DNA from: Lachnospiraceae bacterium | GTDB lineage: Bacteria > Bacillota > Clostridia > Lachnospirales > Lachnospiraceae | Reading direction: 5' to 3' | Length of the DNA: 64,000 bases | NCBI GenBank assembly: GCA_022790855.1 | Contig: JAAVYA010000049.1 | Location: 62,001 to 126,000 of the forward strand | Shown: positions 27,160 through 37,222 of the stretch, in pieces | Numbering within the stretch: position 1 is the stretch's first letter | How the letters are laid out: every line of letters starts with the position of its first letter | Program-made: the position numbers and the translations under genes | Notes under the pieces: model-generated | Seen by the model: only the letters and a program-made list of their open reading frames with translations | Told to the model about the DNA's origin: nothing | The model's database searches: none

Positions 27160-30100
27160 ATGGCGCTGCAGTTCATTTTGGGAAGCTCCGGGAGCGGAAA
27201 ATCCAGTTATATTTATGAGCATATTTTAGCATGGGCCAAGAGGGAGCCGGATCAGTTGTTTTTTGTGGTGGTGCCGGAGCAGTATACCATGCAGGCTCAG
27301 CGGGAGCTGGTGAAACGGCAAAAACGCCATGGCATCATGAATCTGGATGTGGTAAGCTTTCAGCGGCTGGCTTACCGCGTCTTTGATGAGCTGGGGCTTG
27401 CGGGCTTGCCGGTGTTGGAAGAGACGGGAAAAAATTTCGTACTGCAGAAGGTAGCGCTAACTCAGCAGGAAGAGCTTCAGATTCTAAAGGGGCATGTCAA
27501 AAAGCCGGGTTATATCAATGAGATCAAATCTATGATCTCGGAGCTGATGCAGTACCGGATTTCTCCCGGGCAATTAGAGGAATTAAGCCGGAAGGAACAG
27601 ATGACGGCGCCCTTTCGCTGCCGTATGCATGATTTGTGGAAGATGTATGAGGGATTTTTAGATTACCTCAGAGGAAATTATATTACTGCGGAAGAGATTC
27701 TGGAGGTGCTGGCCCAGGAGGCTGCAAGATCCGGGATATTAAAAGGAAGCGTTCTTGTTCTTGATGGTTTTACGGGCTTTACCCCCATACAATATGAGCT
27801 GCTAAAGGAGCTTTTGCGTCATTGCAGCGATATGTTCGTCACCCTTACCCTGGACGGCAGAGAGGATTTTTACCGCTGCCAGGGAATGCAGGAATTATTT
27901 TATCTCAGCAAAAAGACGATCCGCTCCTTATCAAATATTGCGAAGGAGCAGAATGTTCCCATAGAAGAACCGGTGGTGCTAACTCCTGGGAAGTGCACCC
28001 GCTTCGGGCAGTCCAAGTCCTTGGAATGGCTGGAACAGAATTTGTTTCGAAATGGAAAAGGGGCATATCAGGGAGAGGATTGCGACGTCCGCCTCCTTTG
28101 CCTTTCCAATCCCAGACAGGAGCTGTTATTTTTGGCGGGAGAGATTCAGCGTCTGGTGCGGGAAGAGGGCTGCCGCTATAAGGAGATTGCCCTGGTTTGC
28201 GGGGATGTGGAAGCTTACGGAAATTATGTGGCGGAGATTTTTGGACAATATGAGATTCCCTATTTTCTGGATAAAAAAAATAACATTTCGTTCCATCCCT
28301 TGACAGAGCTTATTAAAACGGCGCTTAAGGCGGTGGAGACGGATTTTTCCTATGAAGCTGTCATGGCTTATTTGCGGTGCGGATTAAGCGGAAACGCCAG
28401 AGATGAAGTGGATCTGCTGGAAAATTATCTGTTGGCCAATCGAATTCGGGGCTGGCGCATGTGGCAGGAGAAATGGGTGCGGCTTTCTGGGGTTTCAGGT
28501 ATGGAAGAACTGGAAGAGGTGAACCGGCTCCGGGTACAGATAACAGAACAGTTTGCGCACCCTTTGAGTGTCTGGCGCAAAGAGGAAGGGACGGTACTGG
28601 ATAAAACGGTGGCCCTTTATGAATTCCTTACTTCCCTCAAGGCCCAGGAGAAGCTGGAAGCATGGCGGATGAGGCTGGAAGCAGAAAGCAGGCAGGCCTT
28701 GGCAAAAGAGTATGCCCAGATGTACCGGATCGTCATGGATCTTTTGAATAAGCTGGCGCAGCTTTTGGGGCAGGAGGCTATGGGGCTTCGGGAGTTTGGA
28801 AAAATGCTGGAAGCCGGGTTTGCGGCGTCCTCCGTGGGGGTGATTCCTCCTGGATACGACCAGGTATTGGTGGGGGATATCAAAAGGACGCGTCTGGGGG
28901 ATGTGAAAGTGCTGTTTTTGGCGGGAGCCAATGACGGCCTGATCCCCAGGGCGGAGCAGCAGGGGGGATTGCTCTCCCAGCGGGAACGGGAGTTTTTTAG
29001 GAATCATGATATGGAATTGGCGCCGGGAGCCAGGGAGCGGGCCTTTATCCAGAAATTTTATCTGTACCTGAATCTGACCAAGCCTTCCCGACGGCTGTAT
29101 GTGACATGGCATCGTACCTCCGGCGAGGGGAAGGAAGCCAGAAGGTCTTATTTGGTGGGCATGATCCAAACATTGTTTCCCGGGATAGAAGTAGTAAATC
29201 AAAAAGAACCGGAGCTGCTTTTGACAATTGTTACCCCCAAAAGCAGCCGCCGGACCTTGATAGAAGGAATCCGCCGGGCAAGGGAGGGGCAGGCGTCCCC
29301 AGAATTTTTGGCGCTGCTGTCCTGGTATCGGGGCCGGGAGGATTACAGCCGGGAAGCGGAAGCATTTTTGGAAGCGGCCTTTTATACCTATGAGAAACGC
29401 CTGTTGGGGCGGGACGCGGCTCATAAGCTCTACGGGGAAGTGCTGGTGAACAGCGTGACGCGCCTGGAGCGGTTTTCCGCCTGTGCCTATGCCCATTTTA
29501 TGGCTTACGGCATGGGGCTGAAAGAACGTCAGATGGGGGAGTTTGCCCCGGTGGATATGGGAAGCTTATTCCATCATGCGCTGGAATGCTACTCCCAGAA
29601 AATGGAAGCGCAGGGATATCACTGGTTTGACGTGCCAGGGGATGTGCAGGAACAGTTGATGGAAGAGGCGGTACGCGATACCGTGGAGGAGGAAGGATAC
29701 CTGCTGTACCAGGATGCGGCCGGGGCTTATACTGTAAAGCGCCTGCTGCGGATTTTGAAAAAGACGGTGGAGGTCATCAGCGCCCAGATTTCCCAAAGCA
29801 GCTTCGCGCCGGAAGGATATGAAGTATCCTTCTCTTTTGCGGAGGATCTGGAGTCTGTGAACTTTGTATTGAGCGAAGAAGAACGGATGCGGCTCACCGG
29901 GCGGATTGACCGGATGGACACCAGAAAAGATAAAGACCAGATCTATGTAAAAGTGGTGGACTACAAATCCGGCAGCACCCAGTTTTCCCTGGTGTCCTTG
30001 TATCATGGGCTGCAGCTTCAGCTTGTGGTATATCTCAATGCGGCGGTGGAACTGTTAAAACAAAAATACCCTAATCAGGAAGTGGTTCCGGCAGGAATGT

Positions 30101-30537
30101 TTTATTATCACATTGACGACCCGGTGATCGAGGCCAAAGGACCTATGACGGAGGATGAGATTAAGGAACAAGTATTTGAGAAGCTGAAACAAAACGGCAT
30201 CGGGCTGGAAACGGGAGACGCCAGCGTCAGCAAAAAGTCCCAACAGGCCAGCCCCCAGGAGATGAAGCTGCTGTCTGATTTTGTAAATACAAAGATCCGC
30301 AGCCTAGGGAAAGCAATTTACCGGGGAGAAGTAACGGCCAGCCCGTATCAGATGAAAAAAGACAGCGGCTGCGATTACTGCCCCTATCACGGGATCTGTG
30401 GATTTGACTTGAAAGTGCCGGGATTTTCCTACCGCAGGCTGGCAGAATCGAAGGATAAGGACGAGATTTTAAAGGATATGGCAAAGGAGGTAGCAGATGG
30501 GAGTGAGATTCACGAGGGAACAGCAGCAGGTGATTGA
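27160..30537 (+). CDS. addB: AddB subunit of the AddAB helicase-nuclease
   Basis: 1125 residues. The N-terminal Walker A is [10 protein letters not shown]. The C-terminal RecB-like nuclease has YVKVVDYKSGSTQFS (D...DYK). Four cysteines of the iron-sulfur staple are present: one in FSACAYAHF and three in CDYCPYHGIC. AddB recognises Chi and cuts the 5' strand during processing of double-strand breaks for RecA loading. Its final 41 bases overlap addA. Confidence 0.96.
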   Translation: MALQFILGSSGSGKSSYIYEHILAWAKREPDQLFFVVVPEQYTMQAQRELVKRQKRHGIMNLDVVSFQRLAYRVFDELGLAGLPVLEETGKNFVLQKVALTQQEELQILKGHVKKPGYINEIKSMISELMQYRISPGQLEELSRKEQMTAPFRCRMHDLWKMYEGFLDYLRGNYITAEEILEVLAQEAARSGILKGSVLVLDGFTGFTPIQYELLKELLRHCSDMFVTLTLDGREDFYRCQGMQELFYLSKKTIRSLSNIAKEQNVPIEEPVVLTPGKCTRFGQSKSLEWLEQNLFRNGKGAYQGEDCDVRLLCLSNPRQELLFLAGEIQRLVREEGCRYKEIALVCGDVEAYGNYVAEIFGQYEIPYFLDKKNNISFHPLTELIKTALKAVETDFSYEAVMAYLRCGLSGNARDEVDLLENYLLANRIRGWRMWQEKWVRLSGVSGMEELEEVNRLRVQITEQFAHPLSVWRKEEGTVLDKTVALYEFLTSLKAQEKLEAWRMRLEAESRQALAKEYAQMYRIVMDLLNKLAQLLGQEAMGLREFGKMLEAGFAASSVGVIPPGYDQVLVGDIKRTRLGDVKVLFLAGANDGLIPRAEQQGGLLSQREREFFRNHDMELAPGARERAFIQKFYLYLNLTKPSRRLYVTWHRTSGEGKEARRSYLVGMIQTLFPGIEVVNQKEPELLLTIVTPKSSRRTLIEGIRRAREGQASPEFLALLSWYRGREDYSREAEAFLEAAFYTYEKRLLGRDAAHKLYGEVLVNSVTRLERFSACAYAHFMAYGMGLKERQMGEFAPVDMGSLFHHALECYSQKMEAQGYHWFDVPGDVQEQLMEEAVRDTVEEEGYLLYQDAAGAYTVKRLLRILKKTVEVISAQISQSSFAPEGYEVSFSFAEDLESVNFVLSEEERMRLTGRIDRMDTRKDKDQIYVKVVDYKSGSTQFSLVSLYHGLQLQLVVYLNAAVELLKQKYPNQEVVPAGMFYYHIDDPVIEAKGPMTEDEIKEQVFEKLKQNGIGLETGDASVSKKSQQASPQEMKLLSDFVNTKIRSLGKAIYRGEVTASPYQMKKDSGCDYCPYHGICGFDLKVPGFSYRRLAESKDKDEILKDMAKEVADGSEIHEGTAAGD

Positions 30538-33500
30538 CAGCCGGGGGAAAAATCTTCTGGTATCTGCGGCGGCAGGCTCCGGGAAGACAGCCGTTTTAGT
30601 AGAGCGCATCATACGCTTGATCACGGATCCAAAAGCTCCTTTGGACATTGACCATCTGCTGGTCGTGACCTTTACCAATGCGGCGGCGGCCGAGATGCGG
30701 GAACGTATTGGGGCAGCCATAGAAAGGGAATTGTCTGCCCAGCCGGGGAACGTGCACCTTATGCGGCAGCAGACGCTTTTGCATAACGCCCAGATTACTA
30801 CGATCCACAGCTTTTGTTTGTATGTCATCCGCAATTATTTTCACCGTATTGGCTTAGAGCCGGACGTCCGGGTGGGGGATGAAGGGGAATTGAAGCTGAT
30901 GCGCCAGGAGGTGCTTCGGGCCTTGCTGGAGGAATATTATCAAAAGGAAGACCCGGAATTTTTGCGGCTGTCGGAGACTCTTGCCACCGGGAAAAGTGAT
31001 GAGAAATTAAAAGAGGCTGTGTTGGAGCTGTATGAATTTGCCATGAGCGACCCATGGCCAGGGGAGTGGCTTGACAACTGCAGAAAGCCTTATGGCTGTT
31101 CTCCGGAAGCATTTTGCAAACTGCCCATGTACCATGCATTTATGGCGTATCTGAAAGCAGTGACAGGCCAGTGGGCCCAGATGATGGAGTGGTGTCTTGA
31201 GATCTGCCGGGAGCCGGACGGACCCTTTTTATATGAAGAGATGCTGAGTCGGGAATGGGAGATGCTCCGGGGGCTTTCTTGCCTTGACAGCTATGAGGAA
31301 TATGAAAAAGCCGTCTCGGGGCTTGTATTCGGCCGTCTTCCGGCGGCCCGGAAGTTCCAGGGAGACCCGGACAAGAAGCAGCAGGTGCAGAATCTGCGCA
31401 AGGAAATCAAAGATTCCAGAAAAAAACTGATGGAACAGTTCTTCTTTCTTCCGCCCCAGAAGATGATTCGTATGCAGCAGGAGAACAAGCCGGTCATCGA
31501 TATGCTGGTACAGGTGACGCTGGATTTTAAGGCGGCTTATGAGAAGAAAAAGCAGGAACAGAATCTCATGGATTTCAATGATCTGGAGCATTTTGCCCTG
31601 GATATCCTGGTGGAGGAGGAGACAAGAGCGCCTTCTTCGGTGGCAAGCGAGTTGTCGGAGCAGTTTGCGGAGATTATGATCGACGAATACCAGGACAGCA
31701 ATTACGTTCAGGAGACCATATTAAAGGCTGTGGCCAGAGAGAACAATCGGTTTATGGTGGGGGATGTAAAGCAGAGCATCTATCGCTTCCGCATGGCCCG
31801 CCCGGAGCTTTTTATGGAAAAATACAACGCCTATCAGGAGGAAGGGAAGCGGGACTGTAAAATCGACCTGCATAAAAATTTCCGCAGCCGGGGGGAAGTG
31901 CTTTCCTTTGTCAACGATATGTTTTTTGGGATTATGGCCAGAGATCTGGGGAATGTGGAATATGACGGCCAGGCGGCGTTGTATCAAGGTATGGAGTTTT
32001 TAACGCCGCCCCAGGAGCATTTGTTTCAGACACAAGTCCTTTTGGCGGACCGGGATGATTTTCAGGAAGCAGAGGAGCCTCAGGACGGGGAATTCGTGAT
32101 GATCGCCCAGGAAATACAAAGGCTGATGAAGGAACAGATGGTGACAGACGCTGACACCGGAGGGCTGCGGCCGCTGCAGTATCAGGATATTGTCATTTTG
32201 CTGCGGAGCATCGGCGGGTATGGGCAGCGTCTGATCCAGGTGCTTCGGGATCATGGGATCAGTGCGGTGGCCTCTTCCGGGACCGGATATTTCTCTGCAG
32301 TGGAAGTAAAGACGGTATTAAACTTTCTACGGCTCATTGACAATCCCAGACAGGATATCCCTCTTGCCGCAGTGTTGGCCTCTCCCATGGCAGGTCTGAC
32401 GGAAGGAGATTTGGCCGACATCCGCATTCAGTATCCCCAAATCCCCTTTTATCAAAGTGTGTGCGCTTATGCAAAAGAAGGGGAAAAAGAAGCGCTGCGG
32501 GCGCGGCTGAACAGCTTTTTGCAGCAGCTTAATAGCTTTCGCCGGCGGGCGGAGGATACGGTGATCCATGAGCTTTTATACCAGGTATTGGACGAGACGG
32601 GATATCTGGATTATGTGTATGCCCTGCCGGGAGGGCCTGTGCGCCGGGCAAATCTGGAGATGCTGATGGAGAGGGCCGTGGCATTTGAAAAAACCAGCTA
32701 CCAGGGCCTGTTTTCCTTCATTCGCTATATGGGACAGCTGGAAAAATACCAGGTGGATTACGGAGAAGCAGAAGGGGAAGGATTGGAAGGCCATGTGCGC
32801 GTTATGACCATCCACAAAAGTAAGGGGCTGGAATTCCCGGTGGTCTTTGTAGCCGGGATGGGGCGTCAGTTGAACCAGCAGGACGTCCGCAGCCGTATGG
32901 TGCTTCACCCCCAATTTGGGATTGGGCTGGATGTGACGGATGTAAAACGCCGGGTGCGGATCCCTTCTCTCACCCGGCAGATTTTGGCCCGGCAGATTCA
33001 GATGGAGAATGCCGGGGAAGAGCTTCGGGTATTGTATGTGGCCTTAACCCGGGCCAGGGAAAAATTAATCCTCACTGGAGCCATGAAAAAAGCCGGGGAA
33101 AAGCTTTTGGCCTACCAGAGTCAGCGGCTGGATGAGCGGGGCCACATGGGCTTTTTATTCCGTCTCAAGGCATCCTGCTATTTTGACTGGATCCTTCCGG
33201 TTTTGCTGCAAAAACCAAAGTATCAGATACGGATGGCTTCCCCCCTTGAACTGTCCTATCATCAGGCAAAAGAGCGTATCGGACAGTCCTGGAGCCGGGA
33301 TATGCTTGTAAAGCTTTCCGAACAGCCCCAGCCCGGGCTGGCCCAGGAGATTGAGAGCCGTTTTTCTTATTGCTATCCTTTTGCCCAGGAACAGGGCTTA
33401 AAGTCTAAGCTGTCGGTATCGGAGTTAAAACACCGGGCCATTGAAAAGCTGCGGCGGGAAGAGCCGGGTATGGAATATTTATTCCAGGAACCGGAGGTGA

Positions 33501-34063
33501 TTCCCTATGTGCCGGAATTTATGCGTCAATTAGGGGAAGAACCTTCTGGGCATACGGCGGCCCTTCGGGGAAGCGCCATGCACCGGGTACTGGAATGCTT
33601 TGATTTTACGAAAGAATTTGACACCTTAAAAGAACAGGTTTTTCAGATGAAGGAAGAGGGCCTGCTTCGGGAAGAATTGGCAGAGCTTGTATCATTGCCG
33701 GGGCTTTTGCAGTTTTTTGATTCCTCCCTCGCCAGAAGGATGCAGCAGGCGGCCAGGGCCGGAAAATTATACCGGGAGAAACCCTTTGTGATGGGAAAGC
33801 CCGGTGGTGAAATGTTCCCGGAGGCGCCAGACAGCCAGGGAATGGTTCTGGTTCAGGGAATTATCGACGCTTTTTTTGAAGAAGGAGATGCACTGGTGCT
33901 GGTGGACTATAAGACGGACGCCGTAAAAACAGAGGAAGAACTTATCCGGCGATATCAGGCCCAGATGGATCTGTACCAGGAGGCTTTGGGCCGGGTTACT
34001 GGAAAACAGGTGAAGGAAAAGTTGTTGTATTCCTTTAAGCTGAGAAAGACGATTTTGGTATAG
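30497..34063 (+). CDS. addA: AddA subunit of the AddAB helicase-nuclease
   Basis: 1188 residues of a UvrD-like SF1 helicase. It has Walker A VSAAAGSGKTAVL, motif Ia VVTFTNAAAAEMRERI, motif II IMIDEYQDSN, motif III VGDVKQSIYRFR, motif V MTIHKSKGLEFPVVFV and motif VI YVALTRAREKL. The C-terminal nuclease has GIIDAFFEEGDALVLVDYKTD. It provides the ATP-driven motor and one of two nuclease sites. The start inside addB follows AAAGGAGGTAGCAG, so the two subunits are coupled. Confidence 0.97.
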   Translation: MGVRFTREQQQVIDSRGKNLLVSAAAGSGKTAVLVERIIRLITDPKAPLDIDHLLVVTFTNAAAAEMRERIGAAIERELSAQPGNVHLMRQQTLLHNAQITTIHSFCLYVIRNYFHRIGLEPDVRVGDEGELKLMRQEVLRALLEEYYQKEDPEFLRLSETLATGKSDEKLKEAVLELYEFAMSDPWPGEWLDNCRKPYGCSPEAFCKLPMYHAFMAYLKAVTGQWAQMMEWCLEICREPDGPFLYEEMLSREWEMLRGLSCLDSYEEYEKAVSGLVFGRLPAARKFQGDPDKKQQVQNLRKEIKDSRKKLMEQFFFLPPQKMIRMQQENKPVIDMLVQVTLDFKAAYEKKKQEQNLMDFNDLEHFALDILVEEETRAPSSVASELSEQFAEIMIDEYQDSNYVQETILKAVARENNRFMVGDVKQSIYRFRMARPELFMEKYNAYQEEGKRDCKIDLHKNFRSRGEVLSFVNDMFFGIMARDLGNVEYDGQAALYQGMEFLTPPQEHLFQTQVLLADRDDFQEAEEPQDGEFVMIAQEIQRLMKEQMVTDADTGGLRPLQYQDIVILLRSIGGYGQRLIQVLRDHGISAVASSGTGYFSAVEVKTVLNFLRLIDNPRQDIPLAAVLASPMAGLTEGDLADIRIQYPQIPFYQSVCAYAKEGEKEALRARLNSFLQQLNSFRRRAEDTVIHELLYQVLDETGYLDYVYALPGGPVRRANLEMLMERAVAFEKTSYQGLFSFIRYMGQLEKYQVDYGEAEGEGLEGHVRVMTIHKSKGLEFPVVFVAGMGRQLNQQDVRSRMVLHPQFGIGLDVTDVKRRVRIPSLTRQILARQIQMENAGEELRVLYVALTRAREKLILTGAMKKAGEKLLAYQSQRLDERGHMGFLFRLKASCYFDWILPVLLQKPKYQIRMASPLELSYHQAKERIGQSWSRDMLVKLSEQPQPGLAQEIESRFSYCYPFAQEQGLKSKLSVSELKHRAIEKLRREEPGMEYLFQEPEVIPYVPEFMRQLGEEPSGHTAALRGSAMHRVLECFDFTKEFDTLKEQVFQMKEEGLLREELAELVSLPGLLQFFDSSLARRMQQAARAGKLYREKPFVMGKPGGEMFPEAPDSQGMVLVQGIIDAFFEEGDALVLVDYKTDAVKTEEELIRRYQAQMDLYQEALGRVTGKQVKEKLLYSFKLRKTILV

Positions 34064-34121
34064 TTAGCGACTTTCGCCCCTGAGAGATTCTTTGCTGCTA
34101 AAGCTGATGCCTGAATTGTCA

Positions 34122-34150
34122 TTGCTTCTATATTGCTCATGTGATACAAT
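34122..34150 (+). promoter_or_regulatory. Promoter of the toxin-antitoxin pair
   Basis: TTGCTT (34122-34127), a 17-base spacer and TACAAT (34145-34150), about 30 bases before the antitoxin ATG. It separates the module from addAB read-through. Confidence 0.55.
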
Positions 34151-34178
34151 CAAATTACAAATTCATTGGAGGTGCAAT

Positions 34179-34442
34179 ATGGCTACATTACAAATACGTA
34201 TTGATGATACAGTTAAAAAGCAGGCGGATGCCTTATTTTCCAGCCTGGGATTGGACACATCGACAGCGATCCGTATTTTTTTGAATGCTTCTATTGAGAA
34301 TGCGGGCATCCCTTTTTCTGTGCAGCATAGGGCGCTCCCCTCTCAGCTTCAGGAAGCCGTATATGATAGCCGTTTTCGAAGGGAACTGAATGGTCCTTTT
34401 GATCATGCGGAAGATGCAGTTGCCTCTATGTTGGAGGATTGA
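34179..34442 (+). CDS. RelB/DinJ-family antitoxin
   Basis: 87 residues. The N-terminus MATLQIRIDDTVKKQADALF..LGLDTSTAIRIFL is the ribbon-helix-helix DNA-binding domain of DinJ. The rest is a toxin-neutralising helical tail. It neutralises the toxin encoded 4 bases downstream and should repress their promoter. I chose the ATG at 34179 because TTGGAGGTG lies just upstream. The track-length frame from 34092 adds 29 residues with no ribosome site. Confidence 0.93.
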   Translation: MATLQIRIDDTVKKQADALFSSLGLDTSTAIRIFLNASIENAGIPFSVQHRALPSQLQEAVYDSRFRRELNGPFDHAEDAVASMLED

Positions 34443-34445
34443 TCT

Positions 34446-34724
34446 ATGTATAAGATCGTCTACACGAACCGCATGAAAAAAGATGCTAAGCTAATGCAAA
34501 AGCGGGGGAAGGATATGAAAAAGCTGGTTGCTGTACTTTCCTTGCTGGCCGATGGCAAACCTTTACCGGCCCAGTACAAAGATCATTCTTTGGCAGGTAA
34601 TCTACATGATTTTAGGGAATGTCACATAGAGCCTGATTGGCTGCTCATGTACCAGATTTATGAGGATACCCTTATCCTTTCAGCTACTGCAACTGGTAGC
34701 CATGCCGATTTGTTTGGAAAATAG
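34446..34724 (+). CDS. YafQ/RelE-superfamily toxin (mRNA interferase)
   Basis: 92 residues. It shows YKIVYTNRMKKDAKLM, LPAQYKDHSLAGNLHDFRECHIEPDWLLMY and TATGSHADLF, the YafQ signature with the catalytic-region His residues and the EPDWLL strand. YafQ-type toxins cut mRNA in the ribosomal A site. The gene is full length with no broken residues visible, so the module is probably functional. Confidence 0.93.
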   Translation: MYKIVYTNRMKKDAKLMQKRGKDMKKLVAVLSLLADGKPLPAQYKDHSLAGNLHDFRECHIEPDWLLMYQIYEDTLILSATATGSHADLFGK

Positions 34725-34893
34725 GGGCATTTGGAAAGTTTTACGCCATCCGACTACGCCAACGGCTGTTCGGCCGAGAACTATCGGGCATTCGCCTGAT
34801 GAAACAGCGGTGATATTCAGCATTATGTGAGAGAACTCCCGATGGTGGATACCGCCGCTGTTTTGACTGGCTCATTCAAAGGAGTGGATAACA

Positions 34894-35463
34894 ATGAAAC
34901 GATTGATTTTAGCTTCTGCCTCTCCCCGGCGCCGGGAGCTGTTAAAGCAGGCAGGGGCTGTATTTGAAGTAATTCCTGCCCGGGGAGAAGAGCGCACGAC
35001 AAAAGAACATCCCCAGGATATAGTAATGGAACTGGCTCTTTTAAAAGCCCGGGAAGTGGCGGAGGCCATCGAAGACCCGGAGGCGGTAGTTCTGGGAGCG
35101 GATACAGTGGTGGCGATGGACGGCCGGATATTAGGAAAGCCCAAAGACCGGGCGGATGCGGTGGCAATGCTCACATCCCTGGCCGGAAATACCCACAGTG
35201 TGTTTACCGGAGTAGCGATGGTGCAAAAAAAAGATGGACGGATCACAAATTTTTTTGAAGAAACAAAAGTAACGATGTATCCCATGAGCCGGGAAGAAAT
35301 TGAGGCCTATGTGGACACCGGGGAACCAATGGACAAAGCCGGAGCTTATGGAATTCAGGGAAAATGTGCCATTCATATTGAAAAAATCCAGGGAGATTAT
35401 AATAATGTAGTTGGATTGCCCATTGCAGGAATTTACCAGAGGATGAAAAAGGGTTTTTCTTGA
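34894..35463 (+). CDS. maf: Maf-like nucleotide pyrophosphatase
   Basis: 189 residues. It starts MKRLILASASPRRRELLKQAG (the S-x-R-R-x-x-L motif). It continues VVLGADTVVAMDGRILGKPKD, the HSVFTGVAM motif and YVDTGEPMDKAGAYGIQG. Maf proteins hydrolyse non-canonical or UTP/dTTP nucleotides to monophosphates. The 169 bp before it hold no recognised element beyond a weak CAGCGG/CCGCTG stem. Confidence 0.95.
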   Translation: MKRLILASASPRRRELLKQAGAVFEVIPARGEERTTKEHPQDIVMELALLKAREVAEAIEDPEAVVLGADTVVAMDGRILGKPKDRADAVAMLTSLAGNTHSVFTGVAMVQKKDGRITNFFEETKVTMYPMSREEIEAYVDTGEPMDKAGAYGIQGKCAIHIEKIQGDYNNVVGLPIAGIYQRMKKGFS

Positions 35464-35510
35464 AATCCGTGAGGATTCATTATATGATAGAAAAGAAGGA
35501 GGAAGCAGCC

Positions 35511-35774
35511 ATGGAAGAATATGATGAAATTGTGGTCAGTACATTTTTAAAAAAGCAGACCCAGCTTTTTGAGGAGAAGGTGGCCGAAAGCTTCGAAGAG
35601 GCGGAGGCCTTTCTGGAAGACTGTATGGCCGTGGTATGCAAAAATGCAAAAGAGGTTCGCAGTTACTTTGAAGAAGCCGGGGCGGACATCAGCGGAATGG
35701 GCGACGGAGAATTGTTGGAGGAATCCGAAGTATTTGCGCTGCCGAACGGCCGGTATCTCGTTGTGGAGGCTTAA
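35511..35774 (+). CDS. Small acidic protein, unknown function
   Basis: 87 residues from the ATG at 35511, after GAAGGAGGAAGC. It is strongly acidic (MEEYDEIVVSTFL, then VAESFEEAEAFLEDC) and ends FALPNGRYLVVEA. No membrane helix or metal motif is visible, and I do not recognise the family. It sits four bases before the FAD oxidoreductase and 48 bases after maf, so it belongs to the same transcript. Confidence 0.7.
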   Translation: MEEYDEIVVSTFLKKQTQLFEEKVAESFEEAEAFLEDCMAVVCKNAKEVRSYFEEAGADISGMGDGELLEESEVFALPNGRYLVVEA

Positions 35775-35777
35775 TAG

Positions 35778-37187
35778 ATGAACAAATATGACGTAATTAT
35801 TATTGGCGCAGGGCCTTCCGGGATTTTCTGTGCCTATGAATTGATAAAAGAAAAACCAGAGATGAAAGTTTTGATGGTGGAAAAGGGCAGACGGATTGAA
35901 GATCGTAATTGCCCCAAGCGCAAAACCAAGGTGTGCGTCGGATGCTCCCCCTGTTCCATTACCACAGGATTTGCAGGAGCCGGAGCGTTTTCCGATGGAA
36001 AGCTGTCTCTGTCTCCCGATGTGGGGGGAAAACTGCCGGAGATTCTGGGATATGAAGAAGCGGAGAAATTGATCGGAGAATCGGATGATATCTATTTGAA
36101 ATTTGGGGCGGACACCAAAGTATACGGTGTGGATAAGGAACCTCAGATTCGGGAGATCCGTAAAAAAGCCATCAATGCCAATTTAAAGCTGATCGAGTGT
36201 CCCATCCGCCATCTGGGAACGGAGGAAGGTTATAAAATCTACTGCCGTCTCCAGGAGCATCTGCTGTCGAAAGGCGTGGAGATGAAATTTAACACCATGG
36301 TAGCGGATATCCTGGTGGAGGATCAGGCGGCTGTTGGAATCGTGACCCATGAGAATGAGACATATTATGCGACGGAGATTGTCAGCGCGGTGGGCCGGGA
36401 GGGCGCCGACTGGTTCGCCCATATCTGCGAGCAGAAGGGCGTGGAGACGGAAGTAGGCACGGTGGATATCGGTGTTCGGGTGGAAGTTAGGGATGAAGTC
36501 ATGGATTTTCTGAACCAGAATCTCTACGAAGCCAAACTGGTATACCATACGCCTACCTTTGACGATAAAGTGCGGACATTCTGTACCAATCCTTCCGGGG
36601 AGGTGGCCACGGAGTACTATGAAGGGGGCCTGGCGGTCGTGAACGGTCATGCCTATAAATCGAAAGATTTAAAGACAAACAATACGAATTTTGCACTTCT
36701 GGTTTCCAAGAATTTTACCAAACCTTTTAAGACCCCCATTGCTTATGGCAAACAGATTGCCCAGCTTTCCAATATGCTTTGCGACGGCCGTATTTTGGTG
36801 CAGACTTTTGGAGATTTTAAACGGGGCAGACGGACCACGGAGGAGAGGCTGTGCCGGAATAATTTGATTCCCACGCTAAAAGATGCGGTTCCGGGCGACC
36901 TTTCTTTGGTATTTCCCCATCGGATCATGGTTGATATTGAAGAGATGCTGGAAGCTTTAGATAAGGTTACCCCGGGGATTGCCAGCGACGAGACGCTGTT
37001 GTATGGCGTGGAGGTAAAATTTTATTCCAACAAAGTGGTCGTAAACCGTGATTTTGAGACGAGTATCCGGGGACTGCGGGCGATTGGGGACGGGGCTTCC
37101 GTAACCCGAGGACTGCAGCAGGCGTCGGCCAATGGACTTAGCGTAGCCCGCAGCATTTTAGTGAAGCTTGGGCGAACCGGATGCTGA
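35778..37187 (+). CDS. FAD-dependent oxidoreductase (COG2509 type)
   Basis: 469 residues. The N-terminal Rossmann motif is DVIIIGAGPSGIFCAYEL. It continues KVCVGCSPCSITTGFAGAGAFSDGKLSL (cysteine pair plus Gly-rich loop) and ends RAIGDGASVTRGLQQASANGLSVAR, the FAD C-terminal motif. The group is called uncharacterised FAD-dependent dehydrogenases; substrate unknown. It converges with nothing and is followed by the PrsA-like lipoprotein. Confidence 0.9.
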   Translation: MNKYDVIIIGAGPSGIFCAYELIKEKPEMKVLMVEKGRRIEDRNCPKRKTKVCVGCSPCSITTGFAGAGAFSDGKLSLSPDVGGKLPEILGYEEAEKLIGESDDIYLKFGADTKVYGVDKEPQIREIRKKAINANLKLIECPIRHLGTEEGYKIYCRLQEHLLSKGVEMKFNTMVADILVEDQAAVGIVTHENETYYATEIVSAVGREGADWFAHICEQKGVETEVGTVDIGVRVEVRDEVMDFLNQNLYEAKLVYHTPTFDDKVRTFCTNPSGEVATEYYEGGLAVVNGHAYKSKDLKTNNTNFALLVSKNFTKPFKTPIAYGKQIAQLSNMLCDGRILVQTFGDFKRGRRTTEERLCRNNLIPTLKDAVPGDLSLVFPHRIMVDIEEMLEALDKVTPGIASDETLLYGVEVKFYSNKVVVNRDFETSIRGLRAIGDGASVTRGLQQASANGLSVARSILVKLGRTGC

Positions 37188-37222
37188 GAAAAATGGAACA
37201 AATGAGATAAAGGGATAGAGAG

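Noticed and set aside
28495-29496. Long minus-strand open frame (333 codons) inside addB
   Set aside because: It is opposite a clear addB reading frame, is low in family motifs and has no ribosome site. It is a shadow frame.
34725-34893. Weak CAGCGG/CCGCTG stem between the toxin gene and maf
   Set aside because: The stem is only six bases with a long loop and no T-run, so I do not call a terminator or riboswitch.
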